Origin: Laburnicola sp. R22_1
Taxonomy: Eukaryota > Ascomycota > Dothideomycetes > Pleosporales > Didymosphaeriaceae
Length of the DNA: 64,000 bases
Reading direction: 5' to 3'
NCBI GenBank assembly: GCA_014281115.1
Contig: JACONQ010000003.1
Coordinates: 1,550,001 to 1,614,000, forward strand
The first letter of the stretch is position 1. Each line of letters starts with the position of its first letter. Below the pieces are notes generated by a model that did not search any database, had not been told where the DNA came from, and saw only the letters and a list, made by a program, of their open reading frames with translations. Positions 1 through 10,247 of this stretch are shown in pieces. The position numbers and the translations under genes were made by a program.

Positions 1-1283
1 GTCAATATCGGCTTCAAAGCGTAGTCAGAGGCATATGTTACGTAAGAGCCGACCGGAGGCGTCGGGCTCAGGGATACCAGTCAAAGAAGTCTGTATTGTC
101 TTTAGTTGGGGGTGATACAGCTTCGGTTCCTGGGGCTGAGAATGGCGTGAGGCTCTGGAAGGGGACGCAGAGACTTCCAGGCGAAACAGTGGTCTGTTAC
201 CTCGCCGCTCTGTGCCTATCGTTCTGGTTGTGCATGCGCTAGAGGCAGCGACACTCCTGGTATTATACGGTACCATATGTACTATACTGTTTTGATTTGG
301 AAGCATACGTAGTGTTGAAGAAGGCAAAAGTTCCTGTTTTCTGAAGTCATGGCCTTAGACTACAACGTGTAGGGGTGTCTCGGTGCGCTCAGAAGCGGCA
401 CTGCGCACTGCAACTCAATGGCGGCAGCCTAATACGAGGGTTAAGTCCAGGCCCGACTTCGCTGCATTCCATGATGACAGTCCCTTCCGGTGTCCGAAGA
501 TCGACGATGGCTAGCGGACACACGTGCACGTAGGTGCTAGCCTTATTACAGCGCATCAGTTGAATTGCGTTGATACGCGCCGGGGTTGCAAGATCGCACA
601 AACACCCAATACCGATTTCGTGGTCCAACATCGAGCCGAAAGACAAGGCCTCTAGAGTATGCCTCTCCGCAACAGGGTGCTACCAAGGCTCTCTTGGCTT
701 GTTGTCAAAGCTCGTCCGACTTGTTGCCCACGGGGCATGCGGGCAACCCCGGTAAAGCCTTGCGTCCTGAAAACGAACATTTAGCTCTGCGTTGTGGGAC
801 AGTCCCTGCCGCAGACGCCTCTCTCCTGAGGTTACATAGTTGTTCAACAACTTCTCGTCCGAGGCACGAAAAGAATTCTACCTTCCTTGCTGCGTTGAGT
901 CTTTCCATCAGGTCTGTAGGTTGAGAGGTCATGACTGACGGAAGACCTAGTTGGCATCATCTCATCGTAGCGATTTCCAGTAAAGCCTCCAACTCCACCT
1001 TGCGATAGGCCCACGACGCACCTCCAAGATCGGTAGCCAAGCTGTATAGCACCTCTTTACAGCAAGCCGTCTTGTTGAAGATATTCGGAGCGAACCTCGG
1101 GAGCAGAACTCCTCGCGTTGGAGGATAGTCGAAGCTAGATCCACAGCGTGCGCTCTCAAGTGGAAGCGACCGATAGACAAACGTGGGAAACGCCGGCTTC
1201 AGCAAGTAGCTTTAAGGATCGATATCATCGGCTTGGCTGACTGGTTCGATAGCGTTTGAAGAAGAACGCTGCGAAGTTACGAC
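1..1283. other. Gene-poor left edge, no supported gene
   Basis: I see only short, mutually overlapping open frames on both strands, without recognisable domains, plausible splice structure or consistent start sites. No tRNA-like or repeat structure was recognised. Confidence 0.5.
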
Positions 1284-2289
1284 ATGTATCCTCCGGTGTC
1301 GTCTGGACAGAGACAACCCCAGTATTGGAGCCCACCCACAGCGACGACCCCGGTGGTGAGCGGTCGAGTAGAGGATGAACAACGGCTTATGTCGGATGAC
1401 CATCAGCCTGGCCCTGATGACGGTGCGGGACCTTCAGAGACATCTAACGCTCTTTCACTAATTCGGCCACCCCGGATGTAGGCACGTCGCGTACAATGGT
1501 TCCTCATGGACCCCACAATATCGGTTTTTATCCGCAGGGGCAACCAATAGTAAACCGCTACTATGTTGGCTACGATACCCATAGTTCAAGTTACGATGGC
1601 GGAAGCCAATATACTTATCAAAGTGGGCCGACTTCCGGGGACCCAAACGGTGTTGTGGGAGTTCCTCAACCTCCGTTCTTATCGCGAGCGCAGGATCCAT
1701 ACGGTATACACAGGTGCTCAGGAGAGTCTCTAAAGGAAAAGCAGTTGTTGCTGATTGAAGATCGTAGTCAAATGTCGCCATACGATTTCGGGCATCCTGA
1801 CATTTCGATGCATCATGTTTATCCCGATGGTGTTGCTGACAGACCCAACATCGGTACGGGCGCGAGTTTCCTTGAGCAACCAAATCCTCCGGTGTATGTG
1901 CTCTTCGTAATTTTGTAGTTGAAGACGCTGACGATCATAATAGGACACAAGGATCATCCGCCCCTATCACCGATTACGCCAACTCGAACGCGATGGCCAT
2001 AGACTTCGCCCCGACACACAAAGACGAGGCTCATACACGCCAGAATATCGATGAAAATGCACATGCTCGTGTCATGCATTCGGTCCAATGCGGATGTGGT
2101 CTGGTGCTGACGGGTGCACACGCAAAAGGCAACCTGACTCGTCACCAAAGATCTCGAGTCTGCAAAGCTTATGCTGTAACGAGAGAGTGCGTGTGTCAAG
2201 ATTGTGGTCAGATATTCTTCCGGTCTGATGCTCTCCTCAACCACAGACGTAAGAAACATGGAGCTCCTCCGGGGCAGGCTCGACGATAG
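1284..2289 (+). pseudogene. C2H2 zinc-finger protein relic with two apparent frameshifts
   Basis: Three consecutive open segments lie in three different frames: about 1284-1450 (Met-Tyr-Pro-Pro start, Gly/Pro/Ser-rich), 1448-1900 (Tyr/Ser/Gly-rich, Pro-rich end) and 1876-2289. Each segment reads on smoothly from the previous one if one base is skipped. The last segment ends in a Cys/His region: a degenerate first finger (C-x-C then H and C, about 2089-2160) and a canonical C-x2-C-x12-H-x4-H finger (about 2188-2260). The junctions near 1446-1460 and 1895-1910 offer no GT-AG intron of credible length; the best candidate, 1894-1918, is 25 nt and reads into a stop. This points to a decayed transcription-factor-like gene or to sequence errors. 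An unannotated intron structure is the alternative. Confidence 0.45.
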
Positions 2290-4105
2290 TGAGCGGTTTG
2301 TCGGACGAAATTCATCATGTGTTGTGGGAATCCCGGCGCAGAGTACTGTATGTCTTTATGTTTGTTTGCTGGCTCCCGAATGGCCTTGCCCTGCAACTGG
2401 GTACGTGCTTGTTTGGCTCTTCATCGTAGGTTATCGAACGCACGTTTCGTACCAGACAACAGTTTGAGCTGTCTCAGTATGGAGTTGGAGTTTCATACAC
2501 AAGGTGACGCTTGTTTTACTGCAGAACCAGGTGGCTGTCGTGGACTCGTCGCTACCAGTGTTGGTGGGGCTATGTCACTTGGGTTTGGGGTTGCCCAGCT
2601 GAAGAGGTGGAGCACGCTGATGCTGGCTTGTCAGGCGCCCAAGCTCGCTGGTGAACAAATCTCCAGGAGGACTGAAACAAGTGGTGATAAGGAATGCGTA
2701 TGCATCTCTGAGAAAGTTCGATATCGATATTCGGGAAGAGAAAGATGAGGTGATGTTGGAACAAACGTTGCCCAAGGGCCCACTCTAAACCGCCAGGGCA
2801 GTGCACTAGCCTAGTTCTCGGTATCCTGATCGGAAGGAACGACCAGCATTGTATCAAGCCACACCTGAATTCTGCACTCACCAGCTGCAGGGGAATGTCA
2901 CGGCCAATCGCATTTGGCTATATCGCTTTGTGTGACCTTCAAGGACGCGCAGGATACGAGAAGACCGCAATGCCACGCACGATCCGCGCTTTGCCCAAAG
3001 ACAACCTTGGAAGAGGATAAGAGCAGCGACCCACGCCCATGTGTGATGCGTCGAGTATCCGGCGTCTAAGCATATGGCTTGGTGAATGTCCTTTCCAACC
3101 CCCATCGGCGATTTTGCCCCGCGAGAGATACCCAAAGTCCATGACGCTTCCCAGAGACAAGTATCTTGATCAAGATCCGAATAGACAGAAACTCCTGTAT
3201 GAACTCGAATATTGCAGGCAGATGCTCATTGCAGGAAGATGAAGAGACAATTACTAGTCTATAAGACGTCCTTGCCGTGGCAAACCAACCATCTATGCTC
3301 AACCATGTTTCATTACGGGATGAACGTGTATGCCATCGCCCTGCAGTTTTCCCAAACGACCTTCTTATTGTCCACTGTATACCTATCCAAAGGGACTCAG
3401 TTGGAGCTATATTGTAAGCACCTCGGTGGCGTTCACTGCTCGTCTTAGCGGGCCATATGGGACTCCAGAATAGGCCAGGCTGCTGCTACGAAATGCATGG
3501 TCTGCCCATACGGGCGATAGACACGTCGTGGTTAGGTCGCATCCAGTATGCATGTCAACCAATCACGGCTGCTTTCGTATCAATGTTACACCCGAGAGAT
3601 CCTTGATATTCTCCAACTAGAGGGACACGGTGTCTCGATATCTTCACCAAGTCTAGCGTCCTTACACCTGTATTACCCAGACCAAAAGACGACCTATTTG
3701 GATTTTATTTGGATTTCTGACCAAGGCATGGCGTCAACAGCTCCGTGGCTCCATGGTACTTTGATGTTCAATCTCAATTCCATTATATATATGCCTTTAA
3801 AAATCATACACTGCATATTTGAGACTGACGGAACGGTGTCCCACGTGATGATGGCCGAAACCTAGATACGCCACCCAAAATTATGAAGACAAAAAGGCTC
3901 AAGCGTATCACAATATCCAAAGCAGGTGACTATAGGTAGCGTACTCGTGCCAGCCACCCAAACGCCCTCCATGCAGACATAACCCAAAGCTGAAAAAGAC
4001 AAAAGGGAACCATTAGCGTAGGTGGTATCGATGTTTTGGCGCAAAAGCCTGCCCAGAAAACGCCGTCTAGAAACTTGTCAAATGATCATTAGTTCGAGCA
4101 AAATA
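2290..4105. other. Intergenic, no supported gene
   Basis: Only short, unsupported open frames are present (for example 2317-2748 and 3548-3865 on the plus strand). None shows a family motif or a second exon. No repeat was recognised. Confidence 0.5.
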
Positions 4106-6072
4106 TTAGATACTCGTAATTCTTCCGGAGGGTCCAACCCTCTGAGGTCGGGCATTCTTCAACACGGACTCCAGTTCTTTCATTACGTTATTGTTCGCGT
4201 CTCGTTGTTCTCGTGCAGATGCTTGCCTTGCGCGATCTTCTTGGATTTTCTGCATTCGTTCTTCTCGCGTCATTGACATCCTGGTCTTTGGAATAGCGAT
4301 AGCCTCGAAGATCTCGTCATCTGAATTGCTCCCTACACTTGGCGGTGCAGATGCGTGCGGGCTCAAGAGCTCGCCATTAAGGGCCCGTAATGCATCAGAA
4401 GGACTACCTTCACCAACAGCGGTGAGACCACCGAGACTGGGCACAGGTGACCGTAACCCACTAGAAGCTTGGGATATGCGACGCTCGTGCCGGTCTATAT
4501 TCATCGCAAGAGCGCTTCTGCCTGCTTCCCAAGCTTGCACAAGATTTTTCAGGTCGGCGCCGATTGAATCGTACTGTGCCATCAGGTGGCTTCCAAGCTC
4601 AGCCACATCTTCGGAATCATCCAAACTCTTGCGAGATTCTTCTCGGAGTATTTGCATCTTGGCTTGCAGCCCACGGATGCCCTGAGACAGCCCACTCATT
4701 TTGCGGAGAGAATTACGTAAACGCTCTCGACCCGGCGTTGGCTGGATCTTCAGGGGTGAGGGAAGCGTGAATTGCTCTTCTTCTCCGAGGACACGGTTGA
4801 ACTTCTCAGTCCAGGCCCCCATGATAGCGGCCAAGGCCAGCATGGACTCCACGACAGCAGCCCATCTCGCAAAATCTGGCTTTCCACCATCAGCTTCCAA
4901 AGCGAGAAGCGAGCAGAGGTACAGTCGACGTAGCGTGGAAAGGCGGTATTGCAGCACGCGAAGGGCTTTCAAAGTCTCGTTGTCCTCAAATTCTGTCTCA
5001 GAATAGCCTTGGCCTGCCTCCTGCAGGTCGGGGTTACTGACGTCGTACACGTCAAGATATTTTTCCAAATCGTCCTCCTCGATCAAATGCTTGAGGTTCG
5101 CGCATTGTTTTAGGAAGACTGGTATACTTTCGGCGAATGCTGCGTGCAAGGTTTTACGCAAGCGGTGACAGCGGCGGGCTTGGCCTTTCTCTTCGATCCT
5201 CGAGATTGGTGGAAGGGGACTGCTTCTGGAAAGACGTCAGCGGTAGCCACAAGTTAGACAATTTGTTTACACACAGTCGGTAGCCCCTTGAAACAAGCTC
5301 CACCTCTTGGATCAATGCAAGCGCAGATGACGTCGAAGATTCGAACGCCTGCAAATTTGTGACCAAGGCAGATGCGCCTTCCACGGCTTGTTGGCGGAGG
5401 TACTGCAGCCACTGCCGGCGCACGTAGGTATAACATGCAGTAGCAACAGCAGCGAAGACGAAGAGGACGAGAGCGAATCTGCCCCAGCTGAAGCCGGATG
5501 TGCGCGTCCGTGTCCAGTGGATAAGCCAGACTAAGGCAAAGGCAGTGGCCCCTGTGAGCGCTGCACCCGTCACGCTGATGGTGGCCACTTGGAACTCGGG
5601 TGGGCCGGCGGCCGCGAACTGGGGGACGGCGGACGCGCGCAGGCGCTCGGGTTCGTGCAGCAGCTGGGAGGCGACGACGAGGTAGCGAAAGTGCTCCAGG
5701 AACCGCTGGTTGTCGGCGCGGCCTAGTCTCGAGTTCACGGCTCTCTAGGATGGCGTCAGTAGCTGTGCGGGGAGCGATGGGGCCTCAACACACCGAACAG
5801 GCACTGTGTATGCGCGCAACCGAGCTGTGGTGGCCGACATGCACCTGCAGCGGCTGCGGCAGCTTCTCCCGTATGCGCGACCGCAACGTCGAAGGCCCCT
5901 GGGGCGCGAAGCTGGCGGCTGCTGGCGTGGGCGAGCTGGTGGGGGACGGCGGCGCAGATCCGCGGCCCTGGCCTGCGACGACGGTCAACTTGGGACGAGG
6001 CATGATGCGGACGGGAGGCGGCCGACCCTCTAGAAACTCAGCCAAAGGCGAGTCTTGTATAACGAGCTCCAT
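4106..6072 (-). CDS. Vezatin-like (myosin-binding) membrane protein
   Basis: Three exons join to 622 aa: 6072-5794, 5744-5275 and 5225-4106. Both introns are 49 nt with CTGAC branch sites. The N-terminus (MELVIQDSPLAEFLEG) and the junction region reading SSPLPPISRIEEKGQARR match what I recall of fungal proteins carrying the vezatin/Mysoin-binding domain. Two adjacent hydrophobic helices at about residues 145-170 and 178-202 (GAALTGATAFALVWLIHW and ALVLFVFAAVATACYTYV) suggest a membrane hairpin. The remainder is helical, with a basic, Arg/Glu-rich C-terminal coiled-coil-like tail. In animals, vezatin links adherens junctions to myosin VIIA; yeast relatives such as Inp2 are myosin-V receptors, so a role in organelle or cortex attachment is an inference. 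Exon boundaries are well supported; function is at family level only. Confidence 0.85.
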
Positions 6073-7498
6073 CTAGCTCATGGCGGCCCCGCGCGTGGCT
6101 CTGGAATGCAGTGGATGCACCCGCCTCCGGATTCGGATCGGTATAGCGCGCCTGAGGTCGTGGTGGCTCTGGGCTGGACGTGGAGGGTCGCGGGGAGGAG
6201 CGGATATGGAGTCGCAGGTACGCGTGCAAGGGCGGAGGAAGGTGAGAGAGAGAGGAACAGGGGGCGCAACGTGCAGGTCAGTCCGTGTGGACTGCGAAAG
6301 GGGAGAATCATAGCGGGCATAACTGGGCCAGGCCGCCGGGGTAAACGGTCGGGGTAGGGCGACCTCGGCTGCTGTGATTGGTAGCAATCTCCAGCAGTGA
6401 ATCGTCATGCGCACCGCCTCCGACGTTCACGTTCTGCTGCGCCTCGGTTTTGCTTCTGGCTTTCCCGAGCAGCCTGTCATATGACGGCTGCCGAAAAGGA
6501 CCTCATGCCAACACAAGAAAGCGCATCTTGTCAACAAAGTGCATTTGAAACTACCATGTGCGGCCCGCCAAGGTAGATTTCCGTCTGTGGTCTCCGGTCC
6601 GAGATGACTGGCAGCCTTATATCACGGCTGTTAACTTGCCCGGAGTACTCATCTAGTCTCTGACGGAAATTTTGATATGGATATTGTGCAGTGATGCAAT
6701 GTGCGGGCTTGCGGGGAGCCGGTCAACGGTCGACGGTTCTGCCTACAGTGACGCGTCACATGTACTTACAGCATGTGAGTATGGAGTGGTTACTGACATG
6801 TGCACGGGCATGGTGCATCCAACTGATATAATTGATATCACGTGATAAACCACGTGACTGATGACTAAGCGTTACATACGCTTTACTATGGCCGGCTGAC
6901 GTCCCTCACGGTGAAAATAGCCAAAAGGAAAATATATATATATATGTACTCATCTAGTCCAGCTCTAGACTAAGGAGGCCAGTGAGCGAATATCTACACG
7001 GATGATTGCTGTTAGTGTGTCTCGTGCATAGTAGAACGCTATAGGCATATCTTCCGTTATGTGAGTAGCGTATGTCCACGGGTACACTCCTGCACATGCG
7101 TGAATCCATGCTCCGAAGCGTGAGCCAAACCAGGCAGACTGGAGCTCATGTACAAGATGCGAACATTCATCAGTGCGACGAGGAAGTGACGTTAGGTTCG
7201 CGGTCCGTGCGCATACAACCCATCGCCGCTCCCCGACTATCTACATCCCCATCAACTGCCACGCTGCGCAGCCACCACTCACCACCCACCATCTAGCTGC
7301 AAATCCATCATACCCGCTCTCTCGACCATTCTGCGCTACGTGAGAGCCCACACGCCGAGACATCCAGCCTCAAACCAGCCTCTCTCCTACAACCTCAACC
7401 CTCGGCCAACTTTATCGCGCGCGTTCGCAACGTAACAGTCGGTTGCCTCCTATCTAGAAGAAGCTCCAGTACTTCTCACGGATCAGTTTACATCCATC
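6073..7498. other. Divergent intergenic region between vezatin-like gene and EMC6
   Basis: About 1.4 kb lies between two divergently transcribed genes. The first 300 bp are GC-rich with overlapping meaningless frames. Around 6930-6945 there is a short TA run. The last 250 bp before EMC6 are C/T-rich, as in many fungal promoters. No RNA gene was recognised. Confidence 0.5.
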
Positions 7499-7906
7499 AT
7501 GAACGAGGAACGAGAACTAGCCATCAGCCCGATCGTGCAGAGTAGTGTGCAACACAACACCCAGGTACGCCGTCTCTATGCGCCAGTGGACGCATTTCTA
7601 CCTCAACTCACGTGTTTCATATCTTCTAACCTTTTCTGATAGGCCGTCTCGAATATCCGCAACCTGACCGCTTCGCTGTTCGGAGTCGCCGCAGGGACCC
7701 TTGGCTTGGAGTCCTACCCGGGCTTCATCTTCTACCTTGCCGGATCACTCGTCATATCGACGCTAATATTCGCCTTGCGCACCGAGGGCAAGCCTAGTGA
7801 ATATTTTCACAGGCCGATTGGAGACATGTGGATTGGGGATGTGTTCAATGGACTGAGCAGCTTCGTGCTGACGTGGACCTTGTTTTACGGCCTTGTACGA
7901 GCGTGA
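7499..7906 (+). CDS. EMC6: ER membrane protein complex subunit 6 (EMC6)
   Basis: Two exons, 7499-7564 and 7643-7906, encode 109 aa, the usual EMC6 length. The 78-nt intron is GTACGC...GATAG, phase 0. The start MNEERELAISPIVQSSVQHN and the following NIRNLTASLFGVAAGTLGLE are the conserved Rab5-interacting (Rab5IP/EMC6) family signature. Two or three hydrophobic segments follow, spanning the core of residues 35-75 and the C-terminus. EMC6 is a membrane-embedded subunit of the EMC insertase, which places tail-anchored and multipass proteins into the ER membrane. The ATG at 7499 is the only one that fits the conserved N-terminus. It is transcribed toward PCNA, 1.07 kb downstream. Confidence 0.95.
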
Positions 7907-8342
7907 GGGAGACTGAGCGGCTGCATGGGCTGGGCAAGAGCCAGGGAAGCATGGCAGAGTGGAAATTGGATGCTGAATCGACTGTGGTAAACCCAACCTG
8001 CAGTACTCCGCATTGCCAGCTATTCACTCATCGTTGATGTGGATGTATCTATCACATGCAAAGATATGGGATTTCGAAAGGCATGGCCAAACCCAGCGGC
8101 CATGGACAAGGATGGGCGGACAAGGATGGGCGAGAAGAGGTCGGCATTAGTAGCGACAGCTGCGGCAGCCCCTTGACTACCAACGTCCTATATAACAACA
8201 ACAGTCGCCTGGGATGTGCGTCTTTCAAAACACCGAACGCTTCCCGCGCCAGGAAAGGTTGGTAAAAGGTTCACTGTTAATACTACGAAAGAGACTCATG
8301 GGATTCTCTGACTTGCATGGAGGGGCTTCACGATATTTGTAT
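7907..8342. other. Intergenic, EMC6 3' flank
   Basis: No gene is seen. The stretch ends with the left 14-bp target duplication (8329-8342) of the SINE-like repeat. A short direct duplication (GGATGGGCGGACAA-like) is visible at 8108-8135. Confidence 0.45.
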
Positions 8343-8447
8343 TGAAGATCTTCGTCGTGTTAAGATTCTAACCAAGGTCGAGTCCGCACTGTACACAGAG
8401 AGGAGTAAAACAGGAGGCACTAAACCCCAGTACCTAGCACACAGTGG
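8343..8447 (-). repeat. SINE-like repeat, copy A (105 bp)
   Basis: This 105-bp unit is about 90% identical, in inverted orientation, to 45932-46042 and to the 40-bp fragment at 39767-39806. It is flanked by a perfect 14-bp duplication (CACGATATTTGTAT at 8329-8342 and 8448-8461). Orientation is assigned so that the end shared by all three copies (GAAGATCTTCA) is the 3' end. On that reading this copy begins 6 nt inside copy B. There is no coding potential and no terminal inverted repeat. Confidence 0.8.
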
Positions 8448-8699
8448 CACGATATTTGTATATGCACTCTACGAACACTTGTACTGTGTCGAGTGTGATA
8501 AAACCTGGTTGATCTAAGACTGTGTACTGTTTCTCTGGAGCAGCACTTGACAGGCATTGACCAGTCAGAAGTTTGCATATTGTAAAGACCTGCTGCAACA
8601 TCCATGTGCCATATTAGCATCAGTATTGCGTAGTCATCGCAAACCTGAATGCTCAAAATGGCTATTTTTTGCTTGCAAAGTATACGTACATCTGTCAGT

Positions 8700-8775
8700 T
8701 AGAAGCCTGAACATTTCGCCTTTTCATCACCTATCCTGAGGTAGTACAGAATTCTAGAATTTTGTCCCAGTACTG
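8700..8775 (+). repeat. TA-type miniature inverted-repeat element, divergent copy
   Basis: The core CACCTATCCTGAGGTAGTAC and the end TTTTGTCCCAGTACTG match the right two-thirds of the 93-bp element at 10517-10609. The left terminal repeat is not recognisable. It lies 200 bp upstream of PCNA. Confidence 0.55.
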
Positions 8776-8842
8776 CAGGTAGGCTGCAGGTTGGAGGTGC
8801 CCAGGTGGCTAGCGTGCCACGTGAGTGGGGTTGGCTTCGCGA

Positions 8843-8848
8843 ACGCGT
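8843..8848. promoter_or_regulatory. MCB-like box (ACGCGT) upstream of PCNA
   Basis: ACGCGT sits 124-129 bp upstream of the PCNA start, inside a CG-rich patch (GAACGCGTCGCGCGTCG). In yeasts ACGCGT is the MBF (Swi6-containing) site driving G1/S genes. Use of the same site here is inferred from the class of gene. Confidence 0.45.
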
Positions 8849-8971
8849 CGCGCGTCGCCCACACGAACTTTCTGTTGCCTGTACCGCCTCGACTTCTACG
8901 TTTAACCACCAGCGCCTCCTCTCTCGATTACCCGTGTTTCTTGTTTCGCTCACATCCTACTAACAGACATC

Positions 8972-9950
8972 AGTGAGTCCCGGTCCCATATTTGGCTATT
9001 TGAGTTGCTGACGGTCTCGCAGTGTTTGAAGCACGCTTAGAACAGGCCAATCTGCTGAAGAAGGTTGGACTAGCCGCCAACACACTTCGTACGCAGGCAT
9101 CTAACATGTTTAGGTCGTTGATGCCATCAAGGATCTGGTGCAAGATTGCAACTTCGACTGCAATGACTCCGGTATCGCTCTGCAGGCCATGGATAATTCC
9201 CACGTTGCCCTGGTCTCGATGCTCCTCTCATCCTCAGCCTTCCAGCCTTTCCGATGCGATCGCAACATTGCCCTCGGAATCAACCTCGGCTCCCTGACCA
9301 AGGTTCTCCGCGCGGCAGGGAGTGAGGACGTCCTCACTTTGAAGGCAGAGGACGCCCCGGACGTCATCAACCTCGTGTTTGAGTCGAAGAACGCAGACAG
9401 GATCAGCGAGTATGATATCAAGCTCATGGACATTGATCAGGAGCATCTGGGCATTCCCGATACGGACTATGCTGCATCAATCAAGATGCCCGCAGCTGAG
9501 TTCCAGCGCATCTGCCGAGACCTCAGCGCCCTATCTGAGTCGGGTATATTGCCCCTGCAATTTAGGCTACACAGGGGCTAACCTGCGACTAGTTGCAATC
9601 GAGTGCTCCAAGGATGGCGTCAAGTTCTCCTGCACGGGTGACATCGGGTCTGGATCCGTTCAGCTGAAGTCATCTACGAACATGGAGAAGGCAGAAGAGA
9701 ACGTCGAAATCGATCTCAGCGAGCCAGTATCATTGACTTTCTCGCTGAAGTACCTGGTCAACTTTTGCAAGGCGAGCGGCCTGTCTCACCAAGTCAGGCT
9801 CTCCCTCTCCAACGAAGTGCCGCTCCTTGTCGAGTACGCGCTACATGAGGGCAGCTACCTGCGGTTCTACCTTGCGCCCAAGGTCAGTTATCGCCACTCT
9901 TAACTATCTGGGAGCTATGCTAATATATATAGATTGGTGACGAAGAGTGA
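8972..9950 (+). CDS. PCNA: Proliferating cell nuclear antigen (PCNA sliding clamp)
   Basis: Five exons (8972; 9023-9063; 9114-9543; 9593-9882; 9933-9950) give 259 aa. The first coding exon contributes only the A of the start codon; TG follows after a 50-nt intron (GTGAGT...CGCAG), giving [24 protein letters not shown] signatures include [48 protein letters not shown], the interdomain region and the end [13 protein letters not shown]. It forms the homotrimeric clamp that tethers DNA polymerases delta and epsilon and many repair factors. All introns are 49-50 nt; intron 2 has a weak GTTGGA donor but a good CTAAC branch. An upstream in-frame ATG would contradict the split start; none fits. An ACGCGT box lies upstream, as at the dUTPase gene. 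Confidence 0.95.
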
Positions 9951-10247
9951 ACGACGCATGAGACTTCGCGACACGATATATACGAATCCGGGGTTGAGTA
10001 GGGACACGCTAGCATAACGTCTTAGCATGCATTGAGCGCATATCGGGTCCAAAGGATGTCGGATTTTGGGGGTTACCACAGCTCTGTTCCCGGGCTGCGG
10101 TGCTAGTCACGCACTACCCCGCCGACGTCAGCGCTTCGGGCGACCAGATAACGAAAAAAGAATAATTCTATATTTACCTCACCCGCCACCGCCTACACCC
10201 TCGTCCATCTTCTTCATTTCTGTGTCACTAATTTTCTCTTGGTGCGC

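Larger units (their letters stand above)
8448..8971. other. PCNA upstream region
   Basis: This holds the right target duplication of the SINE-like repeat, a divergent miniature element (about 8700-8775), an ACGCGT box (8843-8848) and a C/T-rich 5' leader. The A of the split PCNA start codon is at 8972. Confidence 0.6.

Noticed and set aside
1893..1918. Possible 25-nt intron (GTATGT...TTGTAG) in the zinc-finger relic
   Set aside because: Too short for splicing and its removal leads to an immediate stop.
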